Shown here: positions 23,648 to 36,300 of the stretch, piece by piece
Numbering within the stretch: the stretch's first letter is position 1
How the letters are laid out: the number at the start of each line of letters is the position of its first letter
Source of the DNA: Siphlonurus alternatus
Lineage: Eukaryota; Arthropoda; Insecta; Ephemeroptera; Siphlonuridae
NCBI GenBank assembly: GCA_949825025.1
Contig: OX463787.1
Coordinates: 868,001-932,000, forward strand
Length of the DNA stretch: 64,000 bases
Direction of reading: 5' to 3'
Notes under the pieces: model-generated
Database searches by the model: none
The model's input: only the letters and a program-made list of their open reading frames with translations
What the model was told of the DNA's origin: nothing
Translations under genes and position numbers: made by a program

Positions 23648-24757
23648 CTGAAAACTTTTTTAAATAATTATTGAAAGTGCGGCCACGCCCCCTGGAGACG
23701 TCAAATCTATCCTTTTTATTAAGGATTCAAGGGTGCCAACTGAAATCACAGGACTTTCAATAAGTATTTGTTAAATTGTTAAATATGTATATCAGTAAAT
23801 CAGTAAATATCAATAAATAAATATTAATTTGCTAACTGACGTATGTTACAGTATTTAAAAATAGTTCTGGGTTTCAAAAAAATCTGAAAAAAATTCAAAA
23901 TTGCATAATTTGGTACCCTCTATTAATTTCTGCAATAAAAAAAATCATGTAGGTTGTCCATATTTGACTAATCTTAGTATTGGCTCTATAAGTTATTATT
24001 GGATCTAATTACGATAATATAGAGTCTATTACCTAAGTATTGGCCCTATTTTCGTTCATAAAAGCTACATTTCCTACTATTGCAGTGAGCGGACTCGGCC
24101 TGTGTCGTCTGGGAGAGGGAGTCTACTACTTCTCGCCAGTCGGTCAAGCGGTCAGTACATCAACTTTCAGAATAATTACGATATTTTAATGATACAAACC
24201 TACGTTCCCAGCTGACGTGGTTCCAAGCCCAGGATTTCTGCCGGGCTCACGGGATGGAACTGGCCAGCATTGAGACTGCCGTGGAGAATAACCTTCTGGA
24301 GGGCAAGGTCACCGCCCTGACCATAGGTGACAATGATATCAGTAGAGGATTTAAATATCATAGTAGAAGGTTCAGTAGCCAGTCCAATGGAACCAACTCG
24401 TCGTCAGGAGTCTATTGAACTGGCTACTGAACCTCCTAGGATGACTCTTTCTTTGTTATCCATGGAAAGAATTGTCATGATTCTCCCTCCACAGATAAGC
24501 TTGGTTTCTGGATGTCCCTGTACGATCTCAACATCAACACTCAGTACTACTGGTCTGGTACGGGACTCCCCACCGCCCCGTTCTTCGACTGGCACCCCAC
24601 CCTGCTGTCCAACACTGCTCAAGAGAACTGCGGGATGTTGCTCAGATACCAGGGAGTAACTAAGTGGGACGATAGGAGGTGTTTGGAGCAGAGTCGCTTC
24701 GTGTGTGAGCTGTCCGCACCGTGCCTCGACCTGCTGACCGTTAACAATGTGTGTTAA
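20651..24757 (+). CDS. CTL3: secreted coiled-coil C-type lectin domain protein (8 exons)
   Basis: Exons: 20651-20668, 21067-21108, 21462-21502, 22791-23064, 23381-23414, 24086-24150, 24212-24326, 24495-24757. All phases match, giving 283 codons plus TAA. The first two exons encode a signal peptide (MMYFNT then LVALCFMLFVCSVQ). Exon 4 is a leucine-rich coiled coil with an internal 10-residue duplication (LRAQLLNSET, then LRAKLLNSET) and ends DRNCCK. Exons 5-8 form the lectin domain with RLGEGVYYF, MELASIETAVENNLL, FWMSLYDL, KWDDRRC and RFVCEL. The EPN/QPD site is lost (WHPTLLSNTAQENC) and WND has become WDD, so classical sugar binding is doubtful. ATGATG offers two starts; either gives the same signal peptide. 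A family A MITE begins some 20 nt after the stop and supplies the first AATAAA downstream. Confidence 0.9.
21946..22268. mobile_element. Family C MITE in CTL3 intron 3
   Basis: Foldback copy. The ends contain ACATACATGAAAAAATT and TTTTTTCATGTATGT. The arms hold TTTATTGCAGAAATGAATAG and the centre the GC-rich CCTCCAGGGGGCGTGGC. Family C is a cousin of family A: the arm layout and TTATTGAAAGT are shared, the centre differs. Other copies are at 23547, 27966, 28748 and 31103. Confidence 0.85.
22327..22741. mobile_element. GC-rich palindromic MITE (415 bp)
   Basis: It starts TTAAGGTGGATTTTCATGG-like and ends with the complement (CATGTGAATCCACCTT). The arms share AATAATGCGCACTTGCTGTA. A further inverted junction sits at about 22539. 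It ends 50 nt before CTL3 exon 4. Confidence 0.75.
23099..23313. mobile_element. Family N palindrome in CTL3 intron 4
   Basis: The arms carry GGCGGCGCTGTTAAATGTTC against GAACATTTAGCAATGCCGCC, and GAGAGTGGCG against CGCCACTCTC. The outer ends resemble CCTCCGTGTCTTATGGCCAG, which also ends the larger element at 47128-48524. Confidence 0.75.
23547..23960. mobile_element. Family C MITE enlarged by insertions
   Basis: Family C ends and GC-rich centre are present. A long T run (about 23616-23644) and a roughly 85-bp AT-rich insert at about 23767-23850 make it longer than its relatives. It lies in CTL3 intron 5. Confidence 0.75.
24361..24446 (+). mobile_element. Family E mini-palindrome
   Basis: Full copy, followed by the linker ACTCTTTCTTTGTTATCCAT, ending about 25-50 nt before the 3' splice site of CTL3 exon 8 (AG at 24493-24494). 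Confidence 0.85.
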
Positions 24758-24777
24758 CTTCAACAATGTCAACAATT

Positions 24778-25078
24778 GAAGAAATTTTTATTGCAAAAAT
24801 GGATAGAGCGTGCAAAGTTATGCTACCCTGATTTTTTTTTACATTTTTTAGAGCCCGGGAACTATTTTTAAAAAATTATTAAAAGTTCTTTTTGTGACGT
24901 CACGAGACGCAAAGGACTTGCAGCCGCGTGACGTCACAAATAGGACTTTCAATAATTTTTTAAAAATGCTAAAAATAGTTCCCTGGGCTGTAAAAAATCT
25001 GAAAAATATCAGAGTAGCATAACTTTGCACCCTCTATATATTTCTGCAATAAAAAAAAATAATGAGGTCGATACTCTA
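24778..25078. mobile_element. Family A MITE forming the CTL3 3' flank
   Basis: The copy lacks the outer left terminus. ATTGAAGAAAT occurs on both sides (about 24775 and 25079), a possible target duplication. CTGCAATAAAAA at about 25045 provides AATAAA on the CTL3 strand, so the 3' UTR is probably MITE-derived. Confidence 0.75.
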
Positions 25079-25079
25079 T

Positions 25080-26740
25080 TGAAGAAATTTGTAATAATGT
25101 ACTTCTTTACATGCGGAGGCGTAATTATTAAATCAAATTTTGCTCAATTAAATATAAATTAATTTGAATAATAGTCCCACCTGCTGTGGACTTCTTTTCT
25201 GCTAATCTTTTTTCTTTTCACTAAAATCAGATCATGATGCACGTCAGTTGTTTAAATAATTGAGAAATCTTTGATTTAATGTCAACAATGTCTGATAGAA
25301 ATGTCAACAATATCAACATGTCGCAGTCTGCTCGAAATGTCAACAATATCAACATGTCGCAGTCTGCTATAGGGGCCGTAATAAAATTTATACTACAAAC
25401 AATAAATTTGCAAATAATATTTGACTCTTTTTCTTTATTGCCTAATATTTGTTGCTTAAAATTCTACTATGACACCCACATCTATTCTATTTTTAGTAGA
25501 AGAGAATTGTCTTTATAATTTACCATAGTACCGTCCCGAGTTGAATTAAATTTCATCATTTATTTACTTAATTTGAACCAATTTAGAGGTAAAAATAGAG
25601 AAAAATACGAGATTAATATCGTCTTTTTTTTTTGAAGTTTTTTTTCCTCTTTTTTGTTCGAAAAAAAAAAAATACAAAAGATCTGTATAAGACTGATTTT
25701 CTTCATTTAGCGGCAGTCTTATTTTTTATGTTATGTTTACTTTTTGTAATTAAAACACAAATTAAATAAATTTTTATTTTAAATAAGTATTGCAAAAACA
25801 TTTTAATATTATTTAAATAGTACTAAAATTTATTGTTTTAATTAATTAATTTTTCAAAATATATTTTTCATATTAAATAATTAATTAAAACGTTAAAAAT
25901 TTATAATTTAATCAAAAATAATTTTATTATTAATTTATTATTATAGAGCATTATACAATTATATTTTAAAATTAATTGTAATTTTTATCAAATTAAGAAT
26001 ATTTTTTAAGAGTAACTTTAATTTATTATTGAATCGAATGAGGACTTTAATAATAGATTCTTCATTCAGTCATCACAACCAGGGTAATGGACTACAGACG
26101 AGGAGCTGGCTACTAAACTTCCTATGACCACTCTTTCCATTGCAAAATTACCCTTGTCACATATGCAGCCCGCTCTGAATTGATGTTGACTAGGCTGTCT
26201 AACCTCAAGGTGCAATACAATGTTGTGAACTTGTCGAGTTTATGATGGTATGTTTCATTTTCTTTTATAATTACTGTGATTAAAAATTTGAATGTTAAAA
26301 ATAAATGTTTTATTTTTTTAATTGAATAATTATATTATAATATAATTATCTAATTTATTATATATAATACATTTTTTACGGCTGATTTAGCTATAAAGTC
26401 TTATGTACGTACTTAAGCCCAAACTTTATGTGTGATGTACTTTATTATTATGTGATATTTTCTAATAAATGCCTTTTTGAAACAAGACTTATATAAGTGA
26501 TGAATTTTATAAAACTACTTTCTTCTTTGTTGATTAAATTTTTTATTTGCTTATTTAGTTATTTATTTACAGAGTTTATTTTTTATTTGATTTGTTTACA
26601 TGTTTTATTTTGTAGCAATCCAAGGCGGCTTGTTCGCAATAAAAAATAGTAAATATAGACTTATGAAGTACTTAAAAGTACAGAGCTTCATCTATAAAAA
26701 CAGAGCGCTTCTCCTAAGTTTCTCAGACGTTGTTCGCTCC
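25080..26740. other. AT-rich region between CTL3 and the protease homologue
   Basis: Convergent intergenic DNA. It contains a short direct repeat (AATGTCAACAATATCAACAT twice, about 25300-25360), a decayed family H piece near 25550-25690 and a decayed family E piece at about 26091-26143. TTTATT at 26604-26609 gives AATAAA for the minus-strand gene. No coding signal is seen. Confidence 0.5.
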
Positions 26741-26741
26741 A

Positions 26742-29700
26742 CTACGGTCGTACGGGTATTCCAGTCTCGGTCGCGATCCACGTGAGATATGACGTCACTC
26801 GGGTGAATCCGGTGGGGGCGAGTGACTCACATCCGGCCCCTGACCGGAAGCTCATGACCCCGACCAACGTGGGCAGGTCATCGGCACCTGTGATGACCAG
26901 GGGTCCGCCGTGGTCATTCTGAGGAGAAGCAAGCTATCAACAACTACGTTTACATGACGAAAGATCTGCAGTTAACAACGCTTCATAACATTATCAACTA
27001 ATAAGGATTAACAAGAAGTTATGTCTTGTTGAAAAATTACGTTCAAGTCAGCTGATTTTGCTGTTTTCACCGTCATAAACCTATTTAAAAAAAAAAACTC
27101 GAAATTGCTTTTTTGCCAACAAAGAAATTTTTCAGAGGAAAATTAGTTCTTGATTCATTATCAGAAGACCTTTAAATTGAGGGGGGGGTAGGAGATGGTT
27201 TCAAATTAATGGCTTTAATAGTTACTGAGAAAAATTCAAATTCAACAGCTGCAAAAAATGAAAATGCGATTCTTATTCTGGACTATATAACATTTTAAAA
27301 TTGCAATAATGTTAAGTGAGAAGCATGTACATGTCAATTATATTTAAAAATTAAAAAATGTACATGACATTTATTTAAAATACATTTAAAACTTATGTAT
27401 TTTTGTTTTCATATCTTCAGAGTTGCTACTGTAAAATTAGAACAATAATTTATGTTGGTGCTTATTAATTTTTGTAAAAAAATGTAAATTGATGATGCTA
27501 TTAATATGTATATCTAATGATTATTTCTAAAAATGTTATTATTATTGGCGGTATTAGCAATGTAAACACTATGTTACTCACGGTACTTTATGGGTAATAA
27601 ATACAATACAATTCTAACATGGAGGAAATTTTCCCGACGGGGAACGCAATTGAAGCCTCTATTACATCTACCATGATGTAGTTACATCATGTTATCTACT
27701 GAAATATCAAAGATGGCCGACATAGGGATTCCCAGCAAGTGCGCTCACTCACGTCACACGCTGCCTCGGTGCCTTCGTTGCTGGAAGTGCACATCGTGGT
27801 TCCCTGGACCACGATGTTACCGAAGAACTCCTCGCACTCGACGTTAGCGATCACAACCACGTCCACGAATTTTAACATCTCTGTGACGTCAGATCCATCT
27901 AGTGGCAGACACGAACTACATTCAGACATGAAAAATATAATTATGTTAATTAATGTATAACCTGAGAATGGACAACATACATGAAAATTTTTTATTGCAG
28001 GAATGAATAGAGGGTACCAAATTATGCCACTCTGAATTCTTTTAGATCTTTTTGAAACCCAGAACTATTTTTAAATAATTATTGAAAGTGCGGCCACGCC
28101 CCCTGGAGGCGTCAATAGGCGTCCAGTCTCTATCCTTTTCATTAAGGCTGCAGGGGTGCCAACTGAAATCACAGGACTTTCAATAATTATTTAAAATTAG
28201 TTCCGGGTTTCAAAAAAATCTGAAAAAATTCAGAGTGGCATAATTTGGTACCATCTATTCATTTCTGCAATAAAATTTTTTCATGTATGTTGCCAATTTG
28301 TCGATCAAGGTCACACCATAAAAAATCGTGGCAACACTGTTGCACTAGCAATGCGAAGCTAATGGTAGGAGTGGGTGGTAACTTCAGTCCCTGAGAGCGT
28401 TGCCACATTTCTTATAACAATCAACAATCAATTTATAACAATCAACGCCACGGTTCGAAAAATATGAAAACAATTCGGAAAAATAGTCTAAAAAATTAGG
28501 TTTTAGTAAAAAAAAATCTGTCTTTCAGTTTTTTTGCAATGCTAATTAACAAATTTAACATTGGAATTAAGGATACAAAATTCACATTTGAATAAATTAA
28601 TTATAATAAACCAACGGTTAAAAATTCTGAAAAAAATCAGGGCTGTTTGGACGATTATTGTAAGTCTACCAAATTAATTTGAAGAACATCTGTCTTTATG
28701 ACTTTTTTCGTCAAAATTTCTCACGTTAAGCCTTAAAGGTCTCAAAATAGACAACCTGCATTAAAATTATTTTATTGCAGAAATGAATAGAGGGTACCAA
28801 ATTATGCTGCTCTGATTTTTTTTCAGATTTTTTGAATCCAAGAACTATTTTTAAATAATTATTTAAAGTTCTGTAAGTTAAGTTGGCACCCTTGAATCCT
28901 TAATAAAAAGGATAGGGCCTAGACGCCTATTGATGCCTCCAGGGGGCGTGGCTGCACTTTCAATAGTTATTTAAAAAATAGTTTCAGGACTCAAAAAAAT
29001 AAAATCTGAAAAAATTCAGAATAGCATAATTTGGTATCCTTAATTCATTTCTGCAATAACAAATTTTCATGTAGGTCTCACAATTTTGCGTTTGTTGCGA
29101 TATTCATTTTGTTGATTTTTTTTGTTCAATTGTTTAAAAAGCTAAATACGTGCTGTTTTAAATATGACGTTTCAGACCACGTGACCAAAATATGCCGCCA
29201 TTTTCACAGACCAGTCCGGACAGGGTTGGACCAAGGATTTTCTATACTGGTTGGACAGACACCTCGAACGCACTCGCTGTTAAAATATATAACCCCTGGC
29301 AGTTAGGCAACCCAACGTACGCCACAGCGACAGCTCGACAGACGATGCTGCAAGCGAGCGGCGGCAGAGTTGAGTGGCGAGCGATACCTCCAGCTACCTG
29401 CTAGTGACTAGCAGCTATTGTTACATTCACCCCCCCACTATATAGTATGCCCCCCTATATGAGCTTGGAGCTCGAGGCGGGGTAATAAGTAGAGATAAGA
29501 GAAGAAAAGGATGCACGGCCTGTTACGTGTCCCAGCATTCGTTGAGATGAGACTAAGGAAATTGGAAAACCTGTCGATGGACAGGTTTCCTTTTGCTATA
29601 CAGATGATTTTCAATTCATTAGAAACACGTACATTCTCTGTGCACCTGAGGAGGATTTGACTTGTTTTTTCTTATGACATCATATTCGAATACTTTAAAT

Positions 29701-32700
29701 TCATGACGTCATAGGAAGCAACTTGTTTTTTTTTATTGATGATTTTATTATCATTTTTTTTTATTTATAAGTTTGGATTTAATTTAAATTTCTTTTAATT
29801 TTTTTAACGACTCAATTAAAACTGATCAAAAATTGTAAAATGTCACAAAAAATGTCAACAAAATTTAAAGGGTTAATTGTTATTCAAACATCGCGACAGT
29901 CAATTGGCAATTTTATATTCAATCGCGAATAAATATCTTACCGTCTGCGGTCTTGCCCCAACCGGATGCGCGCGCAACTTCTCCCTCAAACAGCAGGCCG
30001 GCCTCAGAGATGCCGGGGAGTCGCACAGCTTCGATATCTGCAGGACAGTTGAAGTTTTAGACAAGTACAAATCGAAGCTCTTTCTTCTTAAAGAGACCTA
30101 ATTTATTTTGAGGTGTCAAGTTTGGCTACTTTTGTAAAATACACCAACATAAAATGTATATCAATTACCCCAAAAGATCAACATTCAAATTAATTATTGA
30201 AGATTATACTTTCCCCAGTTGAAATAAATTTCATCTTTTCTTCGCTATTAAGCTCTCCTCTAGTCCTTTTTCTTCTCATTTTGCACCATTTTAGAGGAAG
30301 AAAGAGAGAAAAGGACGAGATCATGTCCTTTTTCCTCTTGAGCATTGAATGTTAGAAATATTGTCTCCATTTCATACTCACCTTGAGTGAAGAGGAAATA
30401 AGATGTGTTTTAGGTGTAAAAAGATTAGATTTAGATGTGTAAAGGATGAGTTGAATTCTAAATTTTTCAACTAGGGTTTTCATAGATGAATTATTGTTTC
30501 GTTTATTTATATTATTTTTTTAATTTTCATAATATCTGAACACAAAATTCCATCTTCACCAACTCACTGTCCCCACTGGCGGCCTCCCCGAGTCTGATGA
30601 CCGCGATGTCGTTCAGCAGGAAGAACGTGGAGAACTGCGGGTGTACTGTGACGTCACTGGTGACCACCGTCACGTGACCCACCTCGCCAAGGTCACCGAT
30701 GTTGAGGGCCCCGCAGTGCACCGTGAAACTAGTGAACCTGGAGGGGGGAATTACCTTTTTAACTGAACATACTTTTAGCAACGTATAAAAGATGGCTTAG
30801 GATGTTTAATTGAGGATCCTCAATGCTCGACAATTTCATTTTATTTTGTATAGTACACGTACATAATATGTGGACAAATTTTAGCTATTCATATTTGCTA
30901 ATAAGTTAATAACTCATAACATTTATTTATATAAAAATAACACGTTTTTTTTTTCAAATATTCTTAAAATTATTTACTTAATTATTATAATGATATTAAT
31001 GTTACATTTTTTATAAAATTCAATTTCACGACTGCTAGAAATGAAGGTAAAAAAGAAATTTACATGACTTGCCAGTGGAGGAGAGATTTCAAATACCTTA
31101 CAAATGGACAACCTGCATGCATGAAATTTTTCATTGCAGAAATGAATAGAGGGCACCAAATTATGCTACTCTGAATTTTTTCAGATTTTTTTTTTTAGTC
31201 CAGGAACTATTTTTAAATAATTATTGAAAGTTCTGTAAGTTAAGTTGGCACCCCTGAATACTTAATAAAAAGGATAGGACCAACACGCCTATTGACGCCT
31301 CCAGGGGGCGTGGCCGCACTTTCAATAATTATTTAAAAATAGTTTTAGGACTCAAAAAATCTGAAAAAATTCAGAGTAGTATAATTTGATACCCTCTATT
31401 CATTTCTGTAATAAAAATGTTCCATGCAGGTTTTTCATTTGTAAGGTATTAAAAATTTTCAATGGACAACCATTGTTGTTTTAATTGTGAAGGTACTCAC
31501 CCCCTGACGCACTGCGCCGACGTGAGCACCACTCTGTCCGAGATCAATGACCCTCCACAGAACGCCACATCGTCCATGACCACGCCCACTTGGTACTTGA
31601 ACTGACCCACCGAGGCCTGAGACCCGCCCACGATCCGACCTGAAACAGGATTAAGAGTCATCATAGAAGGTTCAGTAGCCAGTTCAATGGACTCCTGACG
31701 ACGAGCTGGTTCCATTGGACTGGCTACTGAACCTTCTATGACAATTCCTTCCATGGATAACAAAGAAAGAGTTACTACTACAATGCTCTAGCTTGCCTTC
31801 AAAATTTTCCATTGCAGCGAGCGACAAAATAAATATTTGTTATGATAAATTTTTCAATTATTTTAAATTTACTTTATAATTAATTTTTAATTAAAATTAA
31901 AAACTAACGGATTGAACCTTCAAATCCCATATTATATTATTTATAACTTACACCATTCATCAATGTGTCAAAAAATTTAAGAAACAGGTATATATATAAT
32001 TTTTTAACGTAGAACAATTATAATGATTATTATTTATTTCATATAAAAATATGTTAATTTTTAAATTATTTTTTAATAAAATATTTTTATTTTTTAACTT
32101 TTGCAATAAATTTAATTTAATTAATTGAGTTTAAATAAAAATTGATAATAATATTTTTAAGAAGTTATTGCATAATATGTAAACAATAAAGTAATTTAAT
32201 AATAATTACAATAAAAATTTTGCTGATACAACATAAATATTAATGATCTCAACGTTTTCCCATCACTAATCACTTGTGACACAACGTATTATTCTACATA
32301 CTTTTCATGTAATAATTCAAAATAATACATTATAATACAATATAATTGATAAAGCTCCCATTATTAAAAATTTCTTTTTATTTAAGTGCTGTTGATAATT
32401 TAATGAAGCCTCTCATAGCTTTTATAATTTAATCATAGTTGAAGTCAATCTAATCAATAATTTGATTAGAAACATTCCGGCTCCTTTTTTCTATTTGTGA
32501 ATAGATTGAATTTCTTTTTATCATTAATTTTAGACCATATCAGAATGGAACTATGTGTACTAAATGAATGGTATAATACAAAATTTGAATACTTACTTTG
32601 ATTTAGTGGTGGTTGGACTCTCCCCATAACATTTTTCCGATCGACGGCCTAGAAAATAATAATGATTTTTATTAATAATAAATTAATTTTATTGAAAAGA

Positions 32701-33275
32701 AGGAAAATTTTGAACAGGAAAAGTTTCACTTTAAAATTTAATTTTTTTAAATTATTTCATTATAAAAATTATTTCAAGTAATTAACGGTTATACTACCAA
32801 TTATCAGCATTTGAGAAAATATTTAAAGGAAAATTGGAAAGATTTAAAAACGATCTTATAAAAAATCAGTCATTAAATTGGCTGATATTTATAGTACTTA
32901 CTTTTTCGTACATAGACAATTACAACCTCTTTCAAGCGTTTTACTTTAAGTGTACAAAAGTAGTAATATAAAAGTGAACTTAATACACTTTAGAAAAAGG
33001 TCAATGTAATTAATACATACCTATTATACTGGACCTACTTTGGGACTCAAATATTAATATTTTTGGCAAACTTTATTCTTGTGGAAGCTAGGTCAAGTTG
33101 AAAAATTACGTCTTCAACTCATCCTTTACACGTCTAAATCTTTTTACCTCTAAAACACATCTTATTTCCTCTTCACTCAAAGTGAGGATGAAATGGAGAC
33201 AATATTTCTAACATTTTATGTTCAATAAGAGGAAAGAATGCGTAATCTTGCCTCTAAAATGGTGGGTGCAAAAGA

Positions 33276-33349
<74 letters not shown>

Positions 33350-36300
33350 GTAGGTAGGTAGGTAGGTAGGTAGGTAGGTAGGTAGGTAGGTAGGTAGGTA
33401 GGTAGGTAGGTAGGTAGGTAGGTAGGTAGGTAGGTAGGTAGGTAGGTAGGTAGGTAGGTAGGTAGGTAGGTAGGTAGGTAGGTAGGTAGGTAGGTAGGTA
33501 GGTAGGTAGGTAGGTAGGTAGGTAGGTAGGTAGGTAGGTAGGTAGGTAGGTAGGTAGGTAGGTAGGTAGGTAGGTAGGTAGGTAGGTAGGTAGGTAGGTA
33601 GGTAGGTAGGTAGGTAGGTAGGTAGGTAGGTAGGTAGGTAGGTAGGTAGGTAGGTAGGTAGGTAGGTAGGTAGGTAGGTAGGTAGGTAGGTAGGTAGGTA
33701 GGTAGGTAGGTAGGTAGGTAGGTAGGTAGGTAGGTAGGTAGGTAGGTAGGTAGGTAGGTAGGTAGGTAGGTAGGTAGGTAGGTAGGTAGGTAGGTAGGTA
33801 GGTAGGTAGGTAGGTAGGTAGGTAGGTAGGTAGGTAGGTAGGTAGGTAGGTAGGTAGGTAGGTAGGTAGGTAGGTAGGTAGGTAGGTAGGTAGGTAGGTA
33901 GGTAGGTAGGTAGGTAGGTAGGTAGGTAGGTAGGTAGGTAGGTAGGTAGGTAGGTAGGTAGGTAGGTAGGTAGGTAGGTAGGTAGGTAGGTAGGTAGGTA
34001 GGTAGGTAGGTAGGTAGGTAGGTAGGTAGGTAGGTAGGTAGGTAGGTAGGTAGGTAGGTAGGTAGGTAGGTAGGTAGGTAGGTAGGTAGGTAGGTAGGTA
34101 GGTAGGTAGGTAGGTAGGTAGGTAGGTAGGTAGGTAGGTAGGTAGGTAGGTAGGTAGGTAGGTAGGTAGGTAGGTAGGTAGGTAGGTAGGTAGGTAGGTA
34201 GGTAGGTAGGTAGGTAGGTAGGTAGGTAGGTAGGTAGGTAGGTAGGTAGGTAGGTAGGTAGGTAGGTAGGTAGGTAGGTAGGTAGGTAGGTAGGTAGGTA
34301 GGTAGGTAGGTAGGTAGGTAGGTAGGTAGGTAGGTAGGTAGGTAGGTAGGTAGGTAGGTAGGTAGGTAGGTAGGTAGGTAGGTAGGTAGGTAGGTAGGTA
34401 GGTAGGTAGGTAGGTAGGTAGGTAGGTAGGTAGGTAGGTAGGTAGGTAGGTAGGTAGGTAGGTAGGTAGGTAGGTAGGTAGGTAGGTAGGTAGGTAGGTA
34501 GGTAGGTAGGTAGGTAGGTAGGTAGGTAGGTAGGTAGGTAGGTAGGTAGGTAGGTAGGTAGGTAGGTAGGTAGGTAGGTAGGTAGGTAGGTAGGTAGGTA
34601 GGTAGGTAGGTAGGTAGGTAGGTAGGTAGGTAGGTAGGTAGGTAGGTAGGTAGGTAGGTAGGTAGGTAGGTAGGTAGGTAGGTAGGTAGGTAGGTAGGTA
34701 GGTAGGTAGGTAGGTAGGTAGGTAGGTAGGTAGGTAGGTAGGTAGGTAGGTAGGTAGGTAGGTAGGTAGGTAGGTAGGTAGGTAGGTAGGTAGGTAGGTA
34801 GGTAGGTAGGTAGGTAGGTAGGTAGGTAGGTAGGTAGGTAGGTAGGTAGGTAGGTAGGTAGGTAGGTAGGTAGGTAGGTAGGTAGGTAGGTAGGTAGGTA
34901 GGTAGGTAGGTAGGTAGGTAGGTAGGTAGGTAGGTAGGTAGGTAGGTAGGTAGGTAGGTAGGTAGGTAGGTAGGTAGGTAGGTAGGTAGGTAGGTAGGTA
35001 GGTAGGTAGGTAGGTAGGTAGGTAGGTAGGTAGGTAGGTAGGTAGGTAGGTAGGTAGGTAGGTAGGTAGGTAGGTAGGTAGGTAGGTAGGTAGGTAGGTA
35101 GGTAGGTAGGTAGGTAGGTAGGTAGGTAGGTAGGTAGGTAGGTAGGTAGGTAGGTAGGTAGGTAGGTAGGTAGGTAGGTAGGTAGGTAGGTAGGTAGGTA
35201 GGTAGGTAGGTAGGTAGGTAGGTAGGTAGGTAGGTAGGTAGGTAGGTAGGTAGGTAGGTAGGTAGGTAGGTAGGTAGGTAGGTAGGTAGGTAGGTAGGTA
35301 GGTAGGTAGGTAGGTAGGTAGGTAGGTAGGTAGGTAGGTAGGTAGGTAGGTAGGTAGGTAGGTAGGTAGGTAGGTAGGTAGGTAGGTAGGTAGGTAGGTA
35401 GGTAGGTAGGTAGGTAGGTAGGTAGGTAGGTAGGTAGGTAGGTAGGTAGGTAGGTAGGTAGGTAGGTAGGTAGGTAGGTAGGTAGGTAGGTAGGTAGGTA
35501 GGTAGGTAGGTAGGTAGGTAGGTAGGTAGGTAGGTAGGTAGGTAGGTAGGTAGGTAGGTAGGTAGGTAGGTAGGTAGGTAGGTAGGTAGGTAGGTAGGTA
35601 GGTAGGTAGGTAGGTAGGTAGGTAGGTAGGTAGGTAGGTAGGTAGGTAGGTAGGTAGGTAGGTAGGTAGGTAGGTAGGTAGGTAGGTAGGTAGGTAGGTA
35701 GGTAGGTAGGTAGGTAGGTAGGTAGGTAGGTAGGTAGGTAGGTAGGTAGGTAGGTAGGTAGGTAGGTAGGTAGGTAGGTAGGTAGGTAGGTAGGTAGGTA
35801 GGTAGGTAGGTAGGTAGGTAGGTAGGTAGGTAGGTAGGTAGGTAGGTAGGTAGGTAGGTAGGTAGGTAGGTAGGTAGGTAGGTAGGTAGGTAGGTAGGTA
35901 GGTAGGTAGGTAGGTAGGTAGGTAGGTAGGTAGGTAGGTAGGTAGGTAGGTAGGTAGGTAGGTAGGTAGGTAGGTAGGTAGGTAGGTAGGTAGGTAGGTA
36001 GGTAGGTAGGTAGGTAGGTAGGTAGGTAGGTAGGTAGGTAGGTAGGTAGGTAGGTAGGTAGGTAGGTAGGTAGGTAGGTAGGTAGGTAGGTAGGTAGGTA
36101 GGTAGGTAGGTAGGTAGGTAGGTAGGTAGGTAGGTAGGTAGGTAGGTAGGTAGGTAGGTAGGTAGGTAGGTAGGTAGGTAGGTAGGTAGGTAGGTAGGTA
36201 GGTAGGTAGGTAGGTAGGTAGGTAGGTAGGTAGGTAGGTAGGTAGGTAGGTAGGTAGGTAGGTAGGTAGGTAGGTAGGTAGGTAGGTAGGTAGATAGATA

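Noticed and set aside
29192..29404. Plus ORFs around 29.0-29.4 kb
   Set aside because: They fall in a family C MITE edge and a dispersed repeat within an intron of the opposite-strand gene.
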